A stretch of 64,000 nt of DNA from Chrysemys picta bellii (GCF_011386835.1 NC_088800.1:1922001-1986000), one strand, 5' to 3'. Counted from the stretch's first letter, positions 33,785-44,596 are shown. Notes: generated by a model not told the origin, from the letters alone. Made by a program: numbers and translations.

Positions 33785-34953
33785 ATTACGACTGAAACCC
33801 CTGTTTAAGAGTGTAAGTCATAGTTTATTTTAGATTAAACGGATTTTAGTGAATTACTACAGTAGCTCTAGTTTTCCTTTGGTGAAAGAATTTTGTCATA
33901 TAAAAACAGTCAAATTGCATTGGGGGTGCATACGGAGCCGCTCTGCCCCCAGAGGGGTTCTGGGAGGGATTAGACAAATTTGGCATAATCATGACACTCA
34001 AATAGCCTAATCCTGTGAGGTGCTGAGTGTCCTCAACTCCTGTTGTCTTCCATGGGAGCCAAGAGTGCTAAGCCTCTCCCAGGATTGGTCCCAAAGACAA
34101 TGAAAGGGGGGAAAAAGAAGAGCCACTCTATGAAATCATAGTGTGAGCTTCCCAAACTTACAGGTTCGACTGATGCACCCCCTTATTTATGCTCACATGA
34201 CTAGGTAGGTATTGGATGGCTTCAGGAAGATTTATTTCTCACGTATACACCTTTGACAGACAGAAGGGCCTTTATTTTATGTCACAAACAATAGGTTAAA
34301 TATATTTATTAGTTCAAAGCTACTGGTATTATAAAGCAGCCTTCCAGGGTCTGCAATTATAGGTTAATGAGACTTTAACTGAGAACCCTCCATGTGCATC
34401 AGAGCAGAGTTTGGCCCTTTAAAGTGTAAGATTAGATTTTAATTATTGATGTGCTTTCATTGTTAAAACAATTATAGTTATTCAATAACAGGAAATCGAA
34501 CTGGGGTGCAGTTGCATCTGCTGGTTGGTCAACACTACAAAGGACTTGACAAGTTAGCAGAAGGTCAGTGGTTGGATAAATGTGTGGCCCACACATTTTA
34601 CAGCCATGGCAAGAACTGGCTTCATATTCCGAAGTCAGGTATTTTAGCAGGTGACTGACGCAAACTCACATATAGCCAAGTTAGCAGAAGTGTGCTAGTC
34701 AAGTTGAAAGTCTCAGAGAGATGCCAACTCTTGCTATTTTATCATGTGTGTCATGATATTTGATGCTTAACTTTAGAACTTCAGCACCCTTTTTGCAGCT
34801 TTTATATATTTGTTATTAACACATTACTTGTAGGGTGAACTTGTTCTACCAACAGTAGTTTTACATTGTGAATCTGAGATATTATTTCTATTCCAGCAGC
34901 ACTTGCAATGTGCAAGGTAATTTCCACTCATAAGACACAGAAAGAGCTTATAG
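33785..34953. other. Intergenic, nothing recognised
   Basis: This is AT-rich unique sequence. I see no coding frame of note and no repeat ends. Confidence 0.45.
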
Positions 34954-35552
34954 CATGGGGTGGGTAAACTATGGCCCGCGGACCGGATCCGGCCCCTCAG
35001 GGCTTTGGATCTGGCCCGCAGGATTGCCCCCCGGTGGCCTGGGCGGGGGGGCAGAGGGCTCCATGCGTTACACTTGCCTCCAGGCATTGCCCCATGCAGC
35101 TCCCATTGGCCAGGAACTGGGAACCGCGGCCAATGGGAGCTTCGGGAGAGGTACCTGGAGGCGTGGCAAAAGCAGCGCATGCAGAGCCCTCCGCCCCCCC
35201 CCTCCCTCAGGGGCCGCAGCGCTTCCTGAAGTGGCACGGTGTGGGGCCAGGGCAGGTATGCAGGGAGCCTGCTCTAGCCCCAGTGCACGCCGCTGCCACC
35301 CCGGAACCGCTTTAGGTAAGTGATGCCATGCCGGAGCCCGAACCTCTCCTGCACCCCACCCCCCAACTCCCTACCCTAAGCCCCCTGCCTGCACCTTGCA
35401 CCCCCTGCCCTGAGCCCCCTGCCATACCCCACACTCCTCCTGCACCCCAACCCCCTAACCTGAGCTCCCTGCTGCACCCTGCACCCCTGTGCACTCCAAC
35501 CCCCTGCCGCACCCCGCACCCCTCCTGCACCTTGTGTAGACAAGCCCTTAGA
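34954..35552. mobile_element. GC-rich hAT-like element, right end lost
   Basis: The left end reads CATGGGGTGGGTAAACTATG then GCCCGCGGACCGG, a terminus common to GC-rich hAT relatives in reptiles. It includes CAGCTCCCATTGGCCAGGAA and its inverted partner GCGGCCAATGGGAGC. The right part is a CTGCACCCC-type array (35350-35530), as in 10503-11645 and 52330-52530. The expected duplication GCTTATAG is not found on the right. Instead GTGTAGACAAGCCCTTA at 35536-35552 looks like the end of a GTCTACAC-type MITE. Confidence 0.55.
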
Positions 35553-36125
35553 TTGCAAAGTCAGGTGATCAAAAGCTAGCAAATACCAGATTTACAGTTA
35601 CCAGTCCAATTTTAATTCTGCCCACTTGTATGAATGCATTAAATGAGCTTTTAATTATGTGACCACATATTTTCCATAAAACTCCTGTCTCATTCAGTGC
35701 ACAAAGTGGATATAAAAGGGGGCAGAATTAATGTTACACAGACAACCATAATTCCAGCATTTCCTAGCTTTAAGTATTTGACTTTGAAACCTAAACAACG
35801 CTCTTTTAAAGTAGTTCTTGTATGCTCGTTATCTACACATATAGATAACTCACAGCCATCTGAAAACCAAGGTATTATGCACTCAGCCAGCGTCCTCTCC
35901 CCTCCCCATTTACCTTAGGGTGTCTTTACCTTGACAATACCAGACTTCAAAATCCATGTCACCATGAACTACACTGTATGTTTTCTTTTTGCATAATTTC
36001 AGTACTAATGGGTATTAATTAAAGATGACTATTACTCTGTAAATACAGGATTTAAAGAGACAGGTGTTCTTTATTTGGTATCCTATGTATTTGCTTTAAT
36101 TGGTTTCCTTTGTATTTGTCTAAGA
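35553..36125. other. Intergenic, nothing recognised
   Basis: This is unique-looking AT-rich sequence with no gene or repeat boundary seen. Confidence 0.45.
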
Positions 36126-36130
36126 GGTGA

Positions 36131-37512
36131 TTTAAGGGGTGCGATCTTGTTCAATTACAGCTGGTGCCTTGGTTATGCCCACCAGCTGTGCCTCAGTTTC
36201 CCTCTCAGCTGGCAGGACAGTTGAATTTAGCCCAGAAAACAAACACACACACACAGTTCTTCACCCTTCCTGGGCCACAGCTCCTGTCCTAGGGTCCTTC
36301 TCCCCTTAGTGGCAGGGGTTTCCAAAAGTCCTCCTACCCGGGCTGGAGGGCGTCAAAGCTCTTCAACCGCAGCAGTCCCAGGCTCTCTGCTGGGTTTAGG
36401 ACCAGCTCTCGCTCCACTGGAGGAGGAAAGGGGGTCTGGGTACTTCCTCCTTCCCTCTCCGAGGAGGCCCAACCGTGGGCCCTGCGAGCAGTTCTGGTTA
36501 CCACCATGGCCCCACCTGGCATCAGAGCATGGCATTGCAGGGGTCTCCATCTCCACCACCCTGGCTGACCACTTCTTTAGCCCTATAATGGCCTATCTGT
36601 CTGCATCTTCCATGGCCCATCCCTCCATCCAGCTTACCTTTAATTTCATGCACCTTCCAGGTGGACTTTTGTTCAACTGAAAATACAGATAAGGGATTCT
36701 TATGCCTCTCTTCAGCTCCGCTGAAGGTCCCTGCTCCACCCCCCTACTCCCAGGTCCTGCAGAGTTCTTCTATGCTGCCTGCCAGGGCTTTTCTCCTGGA
36801 GGCCCTTCTTCCAGCAGGTTTCCCCACTGCCAGCCCTCCCCAGGGATCCCAGCCACTTCTCCCAGGAGTCTCCCTGCTTCCAGAGCCCCACAGGAACATA
36901 ACCAGGTCCCTCTAGGCCCTCTTCCACCTACCTGCAACGCAGAGCAGAAACTTGTTCTCTTCCCTTTCTCTGTGGCTCTCCCTGACCATTCCACAGCTGG
37001 GATCACTAGTTGTAACTGAATCCAGAAGAGGATCAGCTAAGGGTTTACTGCTAGGTCCCCAATTCCTCTTAAAAGGCCAGCCAGCCTGTGCTAGGCCCCT
37101 GAAAAGGAAGAAGCCTCTCACCCTAGGTTTTCTGCAAGCTCTGTTTCAATGTCCAGGGTCTTGTCCTTCCCCCATTTCTGCAGCCTGTTGCTAGACTGTA
37201 TATTACAGCACTGTTCAAGCTGCTTTCTGCAGGTCCTACCAAGCCCCCAGTCAGCTCCTCCTTAGCGAGATCTGACAGCAGCCCTGGTCTATCCAAGTCT
37301 ACCCCTGTTCACAGAGTGATCCATAGCAAGGCTTTTCTTTCTCTCTGGTCATTTTCTCTGGAGAAAAGGGAGCTCTCTTGTCTCTGTGTACCCTTCCACG
37401 GCGTATGTTGCTGGCCAGCCTCTGTCCCACCAGATTACGGCCACCTGAAAACACTTTCTTCTGGGCTGAACAGAGATTGCACTCCCCTTCAGGAGTCCAG
37501 CACACCGTTACA
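36131..37512 (-). mobile_element. Possible LTR-like element, weak evidence
   Basis: GGTGA occurs just outside both proposed ends (36126-36130 and 37513-37517). On the minus strand the element would begin TGTAACGGTGTGCTGG, a plausible LTR start. It would end CACCCCTTAAA, which lacks the usual CA. The interior is pyrimidine-rich on + and has no recognisable gag or pol. A 5-bp match at a chosen spacing can arise by chance. Confidence 0.25.
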
Positions 37513-37517
37513 GGTGA

Positions 37518-38555
37518 CAAACTAGTGATTCGCAACCTTTAATTTTTCTTGGGTCAGCTCCCACCCCTCCAGTGTCCCTTTACAACACATCCCAAACACT
37601 GGTCTCCATCTCTCCTTTTACCATCTATTTTTTCTGTCTCTCCTTTTCTTCTTGTCTTTCCCTCCCTTCTTCGCTTTGCTCTTTTACAGGAGTTTGCGTG
37701 TATGTTCCTCTTCCCAGTGGTCCCTACTCCAATAGCTTTAATTCCTGCTCCCACATTCCCCTGACTCGCTGGAAAGTGGTAGGTTGATGGGTGTGGAATG
37801 CATCTGTTACTGCCACCCAAGCTTGGGCTTGAGGAGGGTAGCTTGCCAAAGCTCTGTCCATGTGAATGGCTCCTCCAGCTGGTTACTCTAGGGGCAGTAA
37901 TGGGAGCAGGGAGGGAAGGCGGAAGGGGCTTTCAAAGACTCAGCTGCTGCTGTACCTGCAGATGTAACAGTACATTTAAAGAGTCTGTATGTGTAGGGAG
38001 AAGATTTGAGGTCCTGCAGCTTTCTTTATATACACACACAGATGCTGTCCTTTCCTCTATGCTCCCCCACCCCAGGAGTAGTCAGGCAGCCCCTTCCCCA
38101 GATTGGGACAAACAGTAATGAGCTTTTTGAAAGTTGCAGAGGACTGGGCGCCACGCTGCCTTTGACAAGACAGATTGCTTCTACCCCTAAAAGACATGAA
38201 ATCTCTTCCAAGACAGATGTTACTAGTAAACCCTGGGCACGTTGTGTAATTCAAGTAATTTGTTGTTGATAATGAGCTTCGATAAACATTCCAATGCAGA
38301 AAGAATTGTCAGACAAGTTTACAATTACTCTGTTACGGTGTTGAATGCTAAGGAGTGCAAGCAGCCTGGTATATCCATAAGAATTGAAGAACTCAAGGAT
38401 CTGAATGTGGAAGAGGCTTGGAATTAGTATGTCAAAGTTGCACAAACTATCTGAAGCTTCCATCTTGTTGCCTGCATCTCAAACAACAGGAAAAAAATCA
38501 TAGGGAAGGATTGCAGACCAAAATGGAAGAGCAAACATTTCAAACAAGTTATTAA
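37518..38555. other. Intergenic, nothing recognised
   Basis: Short frames on both strands lack motifs. No element ends were identified. Confidence 0.4.
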
Positions 38556-39107
38556 TTCCCCTTTATTTGGTACTGGTAAGGCCACATCTGGAGTATTGCA
38601 TCCAGTTTTGGGGCCCCCACTACAGAAAGGATGTGGACAAACTGAAGAGAGTCCAGCGGAGGGCAACGAAAATGATTAGGAGGCTGGGGCACATGATTTA
38701 TGAGGAGAGGCTGAGGGAACTGGGCTTATTTAGTCTGCAGAAGAGAAGAGTGAGGGGGGATTTGATAGCAGCCTTCAACTACCTGAAGGGGGGTTCCAAA
38801 GAGGATGGAACTAGGTTGTTCTCACTGGTGCCAGATGACAGGACAAGGAGCAATGGTCTCAAATTGCAGTGGGGGAGGTCTAGTTTGGATATTAGGAAAA
38901 ACTATTTCACTCGGAGGGTGGGGAAGCACTGGAATGGATTACCTAGGGAGGTGGTGGAATCTCCATCCTTAGGGGGTTTTAAGGCCCGTCTTGACAAAGC
39001 CCTGGCTGGGATGATTTAGTTGGGGTTAGTCCTGCTTTGAGCAGGGGGTTGAACTAGACGACCTCCTGAGGTCTCTTCCAACCCTTGTTGTCTATGATTC
39101 CATTCCT
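38556..39107 (+). mobile_element. CR1 LINE, 5'-truncated 3' end
   Basis: One long frame (38567-39019) reads [60 protein letters not shown] and SSLDIRKNYFTRRVGKHWNG, ending LDKALAGMI. This is the C-terminus of CR1 ORF2. The 3' end TGTCTATGATTCCATT lies at about 39091-39106. The frame is open from the truncation to the natural stop, so this copy is young among the CR1s here. Confidence 0.93.
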
Positions 39108-39451
39108 TGTAGGTTTTCTTTTAATCATAGAAGCTACCTCTTGGAGGTCAGAAAGTACAGGTGAAAAGTGAGAACTGCCAAAAAACTAGCAGAGTTGGAC
39201 CTTGCAAAGGAATTCAAAACCAACAGTAAAAGGGTTTTTAGCCATATAAATAAAAAGAAAACAAAGAAAGAAGAAGTGGGACTGCTAAACACTGAGGATG
39301 GGGTAGAGATTGAAGATAATCTAGGCATGGCCCAACACGTAAACAAATACTTTGCCTCAGTTTTTAATATGGGTAATGAGGATTTTGGGTGCAGAGGCAT
39401 GGTGGCCAATGGGAACAAGGATATAGAAGTAGAAATTACTGTATCTAAGGC

Positions 39452-39731
39452 CTTGGCTACACTTACCCGCTAGTTCGGCGGCTGGCAATCGAACTTCTGG
39501 GTTCGACTTATCGCGTCTAGTCTGGACGCGATAAGTCGAACCCGGAAGTGCTCGCCGTCGACTGCGGTACTCCAGCTCGGCGAGAGGAGTACCGCGGAGT
39601 CGACGGGGGAGCCTGCCTGCCGAGTGTGGACCAAGGTAAGTTCGAACTAAGGTACTTCGACTTCAGCTACGTTATTCACGTAGCTGAAGTTGCGTACCTT
39701 AGTTCGAATTAGGGGGGTAGTGTAGACCAAG
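39452..39731. mobile_element. MITE made of three successive hairpins, 8-bp TSD with one mismatch
   Basis: The ends CTTGGCTACACTTACCC and GGGTAGTGTAGACCAAG are inverted. Flanks TCTAAGGC (39444-39451) and CCTAAGGC (39732-39739) match at 7 of 8 positions. Three hairpins follow one another: GGGTTCGACTTATCGCGTC with its complement (39499-39543), CCGTCGACTGCGGTACTCC with its near complement (39555-39606), and TTCGAACTAAGGTAC plus CGACTTCAGCTACGT with their complements (39641-39708). There is no coding capacity. It interrupts the CR1 ORF2. Confidence 0.88.
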
Positions 39732-41546
39732 CCTAAGGCGGAAACCAAACTCAAACAGCTTAATGGGACCAAATTGGGGTGGGGGAGCTAATCTGCATCA
39801 CAAGAATATTAAAGGAACTGGCACAAGAAATTGCAAGCTTAATAGCAAAGTTTTTTAATGAATCTGTAAACTCGGGGATTCTACCTTATGACTGGAGAAT
39901 TTCAAATATAGTACCTATATATAAGAAACGGGGGGCAGAGGAGGGAAGTGATCCGGGAAACTACAGGCCAGGGAGTTTGACCTCAATTATATGCAAATTC
40001 TTAGAACAAATTTTGAAAGAGAGAGAAGTTAAGGACATAGAAGTAAATGGTAATTGGGATAAATACAACTTGGTTTACATAAGGTAAATCATGCCAGACC
40101 AACCTGATCTTTCTTTGAAAAGGAAACCGATTTTCTAGACAAAGGAAATGCAGTAGATCTAATCTACCTGGATTTCAGTAAAGCATTTGATACAGTTCCA
40201 CATGGGAAATTTTTAGTTAAATTGGACAAGATGGGGATTAATACAAGAATCAAAAGGAAGGTAAGGAACTGGAAGGGCAGACTACAGTCAGTCATGCTGG
40301 AAGGCGCACTGTCAGGCTGAAGGGAGGTTACTGTTCCTCAAGGATCAGTCTTGGGGCCAATCTTATTTAACATTTTCATTAATGACTTTGGCACAAAAAG
40401 TGGGAGTCTGCTAATAAAATTTGTGGCTGACACAAAACTGGGAGATATTGCCAGTAAGGAGGAGGACCAGAATATCATACAAGAAGATTTGGATAACCTT
40501 GAAAACTGGAGTAATAGAAATGGGATGAAATTTAATAGTGCAAAGTGCGTGGTCATGCACTTACGGACCAACAACAACGTTTGCTACAAGTTGGAAACAT
40601 AGCAGTTGGAAGCAACAGAGGAGGAGAAAGAGCTGAGTGTATTGGTTGATCACCAGATGACTATGAGCCACCAATGTGATGTGGCTGTGAAAAAAGGCTA
40701 ATGCAATCCTAGAATGCATCTGGTGAGGTATTTCCAGTAGAGACAGGAAAGTGTTATTACCATTCTATAAGGCACTGGTGAGATCTCATCTGGAATACCG
40801 TGTGCAATTCTGGTCTCCCATGGTTAAGAAAGATGAATTCAAACTGGAGAAGGTATACTAGGATCATCAGAGGAATGGAGAACCTGCCTTACAAGAGGAG
40901 ACTTAAGCTTGGCTTGTTTAACCTAACCAAACAAAGGCAGACGGGAGATATGATTGCTCTCTATAAATACATCATAGGGATAAACACCAGGGAGAGAGAG
41001 GAGTTATTTAAGTTAAAGACCAATGTTGGCACAAGAACAAATGGATATAAACTGGATGTCAATAAGTTTAGGCTTGGAATTAGACAAAGGTTTCTAACCA
41101 TCAGCAGCACAAAGTTCTGGAACAGCCTTCCAAGGGGAGCAGTGGGGGCAAAAAACCTAACTTGTTTTAAAACAGAGCTTAATAAGTTTATGGAGGGAAT
41201 GTCAAAATGAGACTGCCTACAAGAGCATATAGCCCATGTGCAACTGCTATTAGCAAATATCTCCAACAGCTGGCAATGGGATACTAGATGAGGAGGGCTT
41301 TGAATTACTACAGAAAATTCTTTCCCAGGTTTCTGGCCAGTGGGTCTCCCCCATGTGCTCCGGGTCAAACTAATCACCATATTTGGGGTCGGGAAGGAAT
41401 CTTTCCCCATGTCAGATTGGCAGAGACCTTGGGGAGTTTTCACCTTCCTCTGTAGCACGGGGTACAGGTCACTTGCCAGTTAGAACTAGAGTAAATGGTG
41501 AATTCTCTGTAACTTGAAGTCTTTAAATCATGATTTGAAGACTTCA

Positions 41547-41913
41547 AAAAAGAAGAACAGGAGGACTTGTGGCACCTTAGAGACTAACAAATTTATTAGA
41601 GCATAAGCTTTCGTGGACTACAGCCCACTTCTTCGGATGCATATAGAATGGAACATATATTGAGGAGATATATATACACACATACAGAGAGCATAAACAG
41701 GTGGGAGTTGTCTTACCACTCACCTGTTCATGCTCTCTGTATGTGTGTATATATATCTCCTCAATATATGTTCCATTCTATATGCATCCGAAGAAGTGGG
41801 CTGTAGTCCACGAAAGCTTATGCTCTAATAAATTTGTTAGTCTCTAAGGTGCCACAAGTCCTCCTGTTCTTCTTTTTGCGGATACAGACTAACACGGCTG
41901 CTACTCTGAAACC
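41547..41913. mobile_element. Long foldback copy of the Penelope-like family
   Basis: It is a 367-bp insertion with exact 13-bp duplications TTTGAAGACTTCA (41534-41546 and 41914-41926). Bases 41547-41703 are almost exactly the reverse complement of 41721-41876, leaving a 17-base loop, so the arms form a hairpin stem of about 156 bp. Each arm carries the hammerhead-like block (+ strand copy at 41788-41825). The right arm continues to the usual end GCTACTCTGAAACC. It lies in the 3' region of the L3-like CR1. The very low arm divergence suggests a recent origin or gene conversion between the arms. Confidence 0.9.
41788..41825 (+). ncRNA. Hammerhead-ribozyme-like motif (right arm)
   Basis: CCGAAGA at 41788-41794, one extra A, a 6-bp stem closed by UGUA (41796-41811), GAAA (41812-41815), AGC-UUAU-GCU (41815-41824) and C at 41825. 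It is identical in layout to 32193-32230. The reverse complement of the block lies in the left arm, so a transcript could instead fold into the long hairpin. Confidence 0.45.
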
Positions 41914-42042
41914 TTTGAAGACTTCAGTAACTCAGCCAGAGGTTATGAATCTATTACAGGAGTGGGTGAGGTTCTGTGGCCTGTTATGTGCAGGAGGTCA
42001 GACTAGATGATCATGATGGTTCCTTCTTCCCTTAAAGTGTAT

Positions 42043-42333
42043 GGCTATGTCTACACTGCAATAAAAGACCCGCGGCACGGCCGCACCTGGCCCAAGTCAG
42101 CTGGCTCGGGCTGCAGGGCTATAAAATTGCAGTGTAGATGTTTGGGCTCAGGCTGGAACCAGGCTCTGAGACCCAGTGAGGGTGGAGGGTCTCAGAGCCT
42201 GGGCTCCAGCCTGAGCCCAAATGTCTACATAGCTATTTTTAGCCCTACAGCCTGAGCCCGGAGAGCCCAAGTCAGCTGACCTGGGTTCTGAGACTCAGTG
42301 CCTTGGGTTTTTCATCGCAGTGTAGACATACCC
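42043..42333. mobile_element. MITE with TATGTCTACAC ends inserted in the CR1 tail
   Basis: The ends GGCTATGTCTACACTGC and GCAGTGTAGACATACCC are inverted. The flanks are TAT on both sides (42040-42042 and 42334-42336). Removing the element rejoins the L3 tail as AAAGTGTATGAGTCTATAAG. A strong inner hairpin pairs GGGCTCAGGCTGGA (about 42144) with TCCAGCCTGAGCCC (about 42205-42218). The 2-3 bp duplication points away from hAT, towards Harbinger or Tc1/mariner-type mobilisation. Confidence 0.88.
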
Positions 42334-42383
42334 TATGAGTCTATAAGTATTCCATGGTACATTACTAATGCATATAACATCTT

Positions 42384-42475
42384 GTCTTTCTTAAATTGTA
42401 AACTCTTTGGAACAGAGGAAGTGTCTTGCTCTGTTTGCATAGTGCAGTGTAAACGTCCAGTGCTAGACATATGTA
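42384..42475 (+). mobile_element. L2/CORE-type tail remnant
   Basis: TTAAATTGTAAACTCTTTGG, AACAGAGGAAGTGTCTTGC and AGTGCAGTGTAAACGTCC correspond to the tail at 27700-27760 and 7411-7460. It is short and diverged. Confidence 0.45.
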
Positions 42476-42691
42476 TCTGAACAAACATTTACAAGTTTGG
42501 TTCTGAGTTGGATCCAAACTGAAAGGGGACAGTTTTCATTATATGGTTTGGATGTGCCCCAAACTGTACAAATTTAATGAGAACAACTTGTAGGAGTTTG
42601 TGCTGTCAGACCTGAACCCAAACCCTATGTCTGGTTCAGCTCGACACCATGTAGCCTAAAACTAATATTGATCTAAACAATATCTCCTTGT

Positions 42692-43123
42692 CAGGGCTGG
42701 CTCTGGCTTTTTGGCCGCCCCAAGCAAAAAACAAAAAACGGGGCGGCCAGAAGGGGAAAGCAAAAAAAAAAACACCCTGCATCGCGGCCGGATCACAGGT
42801 GTAGGGGGACCGGCTAGCAGTGGGGAGGGGGAGGGAGCGGGTGGGGGAGAGAGAGAGAAGGGGGGCGGCCAGGGCTACAGCGGGGCACCGCCCGCCTGCC
42901 AGGAGGGCTCCGCTCCGGATGGCGGGGAGGGAAGGACGAGGACTGCCCTGCTGGGCTTGCTGCAGGGCGCTCCCGTCCTCCGCGCTGCTGCCCCCTACAG
43001 GGCGGCCGGAGCGGAACAAAAAAAAAAGTGGCAATGCCGCCCTAGGATTGGGCCGAATGCCGCCTCGTTCAATCTGCCGCCCCAAGCACCAGCTTGCTCG
43101 GCTGGTGCCTGGAGCCGGCCCTG
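42692..43123. mobile_element. GC-rich hAT element, exact 8-bp TSD
   Basis: It is a 432-bp element starting CAGGGCTGGCTCTGGC and ending GGAGCCGGCCCTG. It is flanked by exact CTCCTTGT repeats (42684-42691 and 43124-43131). GGCCGCCCCAAGC near the left and GCCGCCCCAAGC near the right occur in the same orientation, with further inverted matches inside. Open frames across it are composition artefacts. Confidence 0.93.
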
Positions 43124-43402
43124 CTCCTTGTCCCACCCCTAGTAATAACATTTCAGCTAGTTTTGGACAGGAAATGATTTTCTTGTCCTATGAAAAAATT
43201 TTGAGATTTCAAAAATATGTCCTGTACCAAATTGGGAACAAATGTCAAAATCTTAAAAATGTTTGTGAACTAAATTCCTCAAAATCTCCTCTGGTCCTTA
43301 TTAATCTAAATAAGTTTATACCATCTACAAATTTTGCTACCTCACTACTCACCACCCTTTTAAGATATTTAATACTATTAAACACCACTGGGTCCATTAA
43401 GG

Positions 43403-44185
43403 CAGCATTTCTCAAATGCAGCCACCAGGGGCTTTTTCTTGCAGCCACAGCCCCCCCAGGCAGTGATAAGGGTGGGGGGAGCAGTGGTCCCTCCCTGAGG
43501 GCCACCAGCAGGGGTTGGACCCTGCTCCTCTCTGGAGACACAAATGCTGGAGGAGGAGGCAGCTAGTAAGTTTCCCCATTTTCCTGGGGATGTAGGGTTG
43601 GGCTCCAGCCCTGGAGTAGCAGGCAGCAGGCTCTGGCCATGCGGCTCCAACCCCCAGCTGCAGGGCTAACCCCCCATTGCCCGTGGCCTCCGCTGCCTCT
43701 TCTGGCCTGTCATGCATTCCCCCATCCCCCACTTCCCCCCTACCAACCTCCCCATCCAAGGCTTAATTTGTCTCCAGGATTGCCAGGACTGAGTATGTCT
43801 GCTGCTGTGAAAAGTGATATTTTTATGTTTGATAATATCACTTTTCACAACAGCAGACTTACTAGCTAGCTAGTCTTTTTAAGAAAGCAACCAAAAAAAG
43901 GAAAAGAAGCAACAACAAAAAAGACAAGAACCTGCAGAGCACCTTATTTGTGTTTCTATTCTGATTAGGTCCTGTAAAGAGGAGAGACAACTGTACATTA
44001 TTTTTATTATTGAGTCTGCAAAAAGATCCAATAAATTTACAATGATTTGGACATGTGTATGTACATATATATTTGTTTTTCCTAAAGTTATTTAAGTATT
44101 TTAGGAAAAATTGTCAGCGCGGCCCCCAACAAGAGTTGGTGGCCGCACTTCAAGGCCACCAAAAAACATGTTGTGAGACCCCCTG
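43403..44185. mobile_element. hAT element with central hairpin, exact 8-bp TSD
   Basis: It is a 783-bp element starting CAGCATTTCTCAAATGCAGC and ending GTTGTGAGACCCCCTG. It is flanked by exact CATTAAGG repeats (43395-43402 and 44186-44193). At about 43798-43860 a near-perfect palindrome pairs TGCTGTGAAAAGTGATATT with AATATCACTTTTCACAACA. No transposase-like frame remains. Confidence 0.92.
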
Positions 44186-44468
44186 CATTAAGGAACCTGG
44201 AGGCACCCTGCTGTTAATCTTTAGCCATGATGAAAATTGACCATTTCATCCTACTCTTTGCTTTGTCTGCTAGACAGTTTTTGACCCAAGACAACGCTTT
44301 GCCTCTCACTCCGTGAGTCCTTTGTTTAGGACTTGGTTAGTCTCTTGGGATGGACCTTGTTAGAGCTCCAGGCAGTTTCCGGCAGGTGGATCTGCCGGCT
44401 GTGCCCATACCCCAAGGCCCTGTCTGCACCGCACCGCTACTGAGTGTCTCGCTGCACTTGTCTGACAG

Positions 44469-44596
44469 TGTCAGAGGGGAGCCGGGTTAGTCTGGAGCTG
44501 TGAAAAGCGACCGAGAGTCCCGTGGCACCTTATAGACTAACAGATGTATTGGAGCACACGCTGGCGTGGGTGAATTCCCACTTCGTCAGACGCATG
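44469..44596 (-). mobile_element. Penelope-like family copy, second subfamily, 9-bp TSD
   Basis: It is flanked by exact GTCTGACAG repeats (44460-44468 and 44597-44605). On the minus strand it carries CTGACGA (44589 to 44583), GTGGGAATTCACCCAC (a hairpin), and then the family blocks TGTTAGTCTATAAGG and GTGCCACGGGACTC. The core differs from other copies at N7 (C rather than A), the one hammerhead core position that tolerates any base. The GAAA is degraded to GCCA. It sits about 0.5 kb upstream of the GOLM2 promoter. Confidence 0.8.

Larger units (their letters stand above)
39155..42339 (+). mobile_element. L3-like CR1 LINE with three nested insertions
   Basis: ORF2 pieces in order: LAELDLAKEFKTNSKRVFSH (39189), RILKELAQEIASLIAKFFNE and SGILPYDWRISNIVPIYKK (39800-39940), PGNYRPGSLTSI (39955), then RT motif A as AVDLIYLDFSKAFDTVPHG (40150-40206). 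LFNIFINDFG and KFVADTKLGD follow (motif C changed from FADD to VADT), then RQRFLTISSTKFWNSLPRGA (41080). A long 3' region follows, ending in AGGAGGTCAGACTAGATGATC and a CTATGAGTCTATAAG tail. The order confirms one element. Insertions at 39452-39731, 41547-41913 and 42043-42333 are all younger. Frames are broken, so it is inactive. Confidence 0.9.

Noticed and set aside
40130..40600. Reverse transcriptase motifs as a possible domesticated gene
   Set aside because: Motif A is present, but the motif C aspartate pair is changed and frames are broken by stops and insertions. This is an ordinary dead CR1 copy.
42636..43566. Long GC-rich frames on both strands
   Set aside because: They fall inside a hAT element with exact 8-bp duplications and run across its boundaries. 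They do not resemble transposase.
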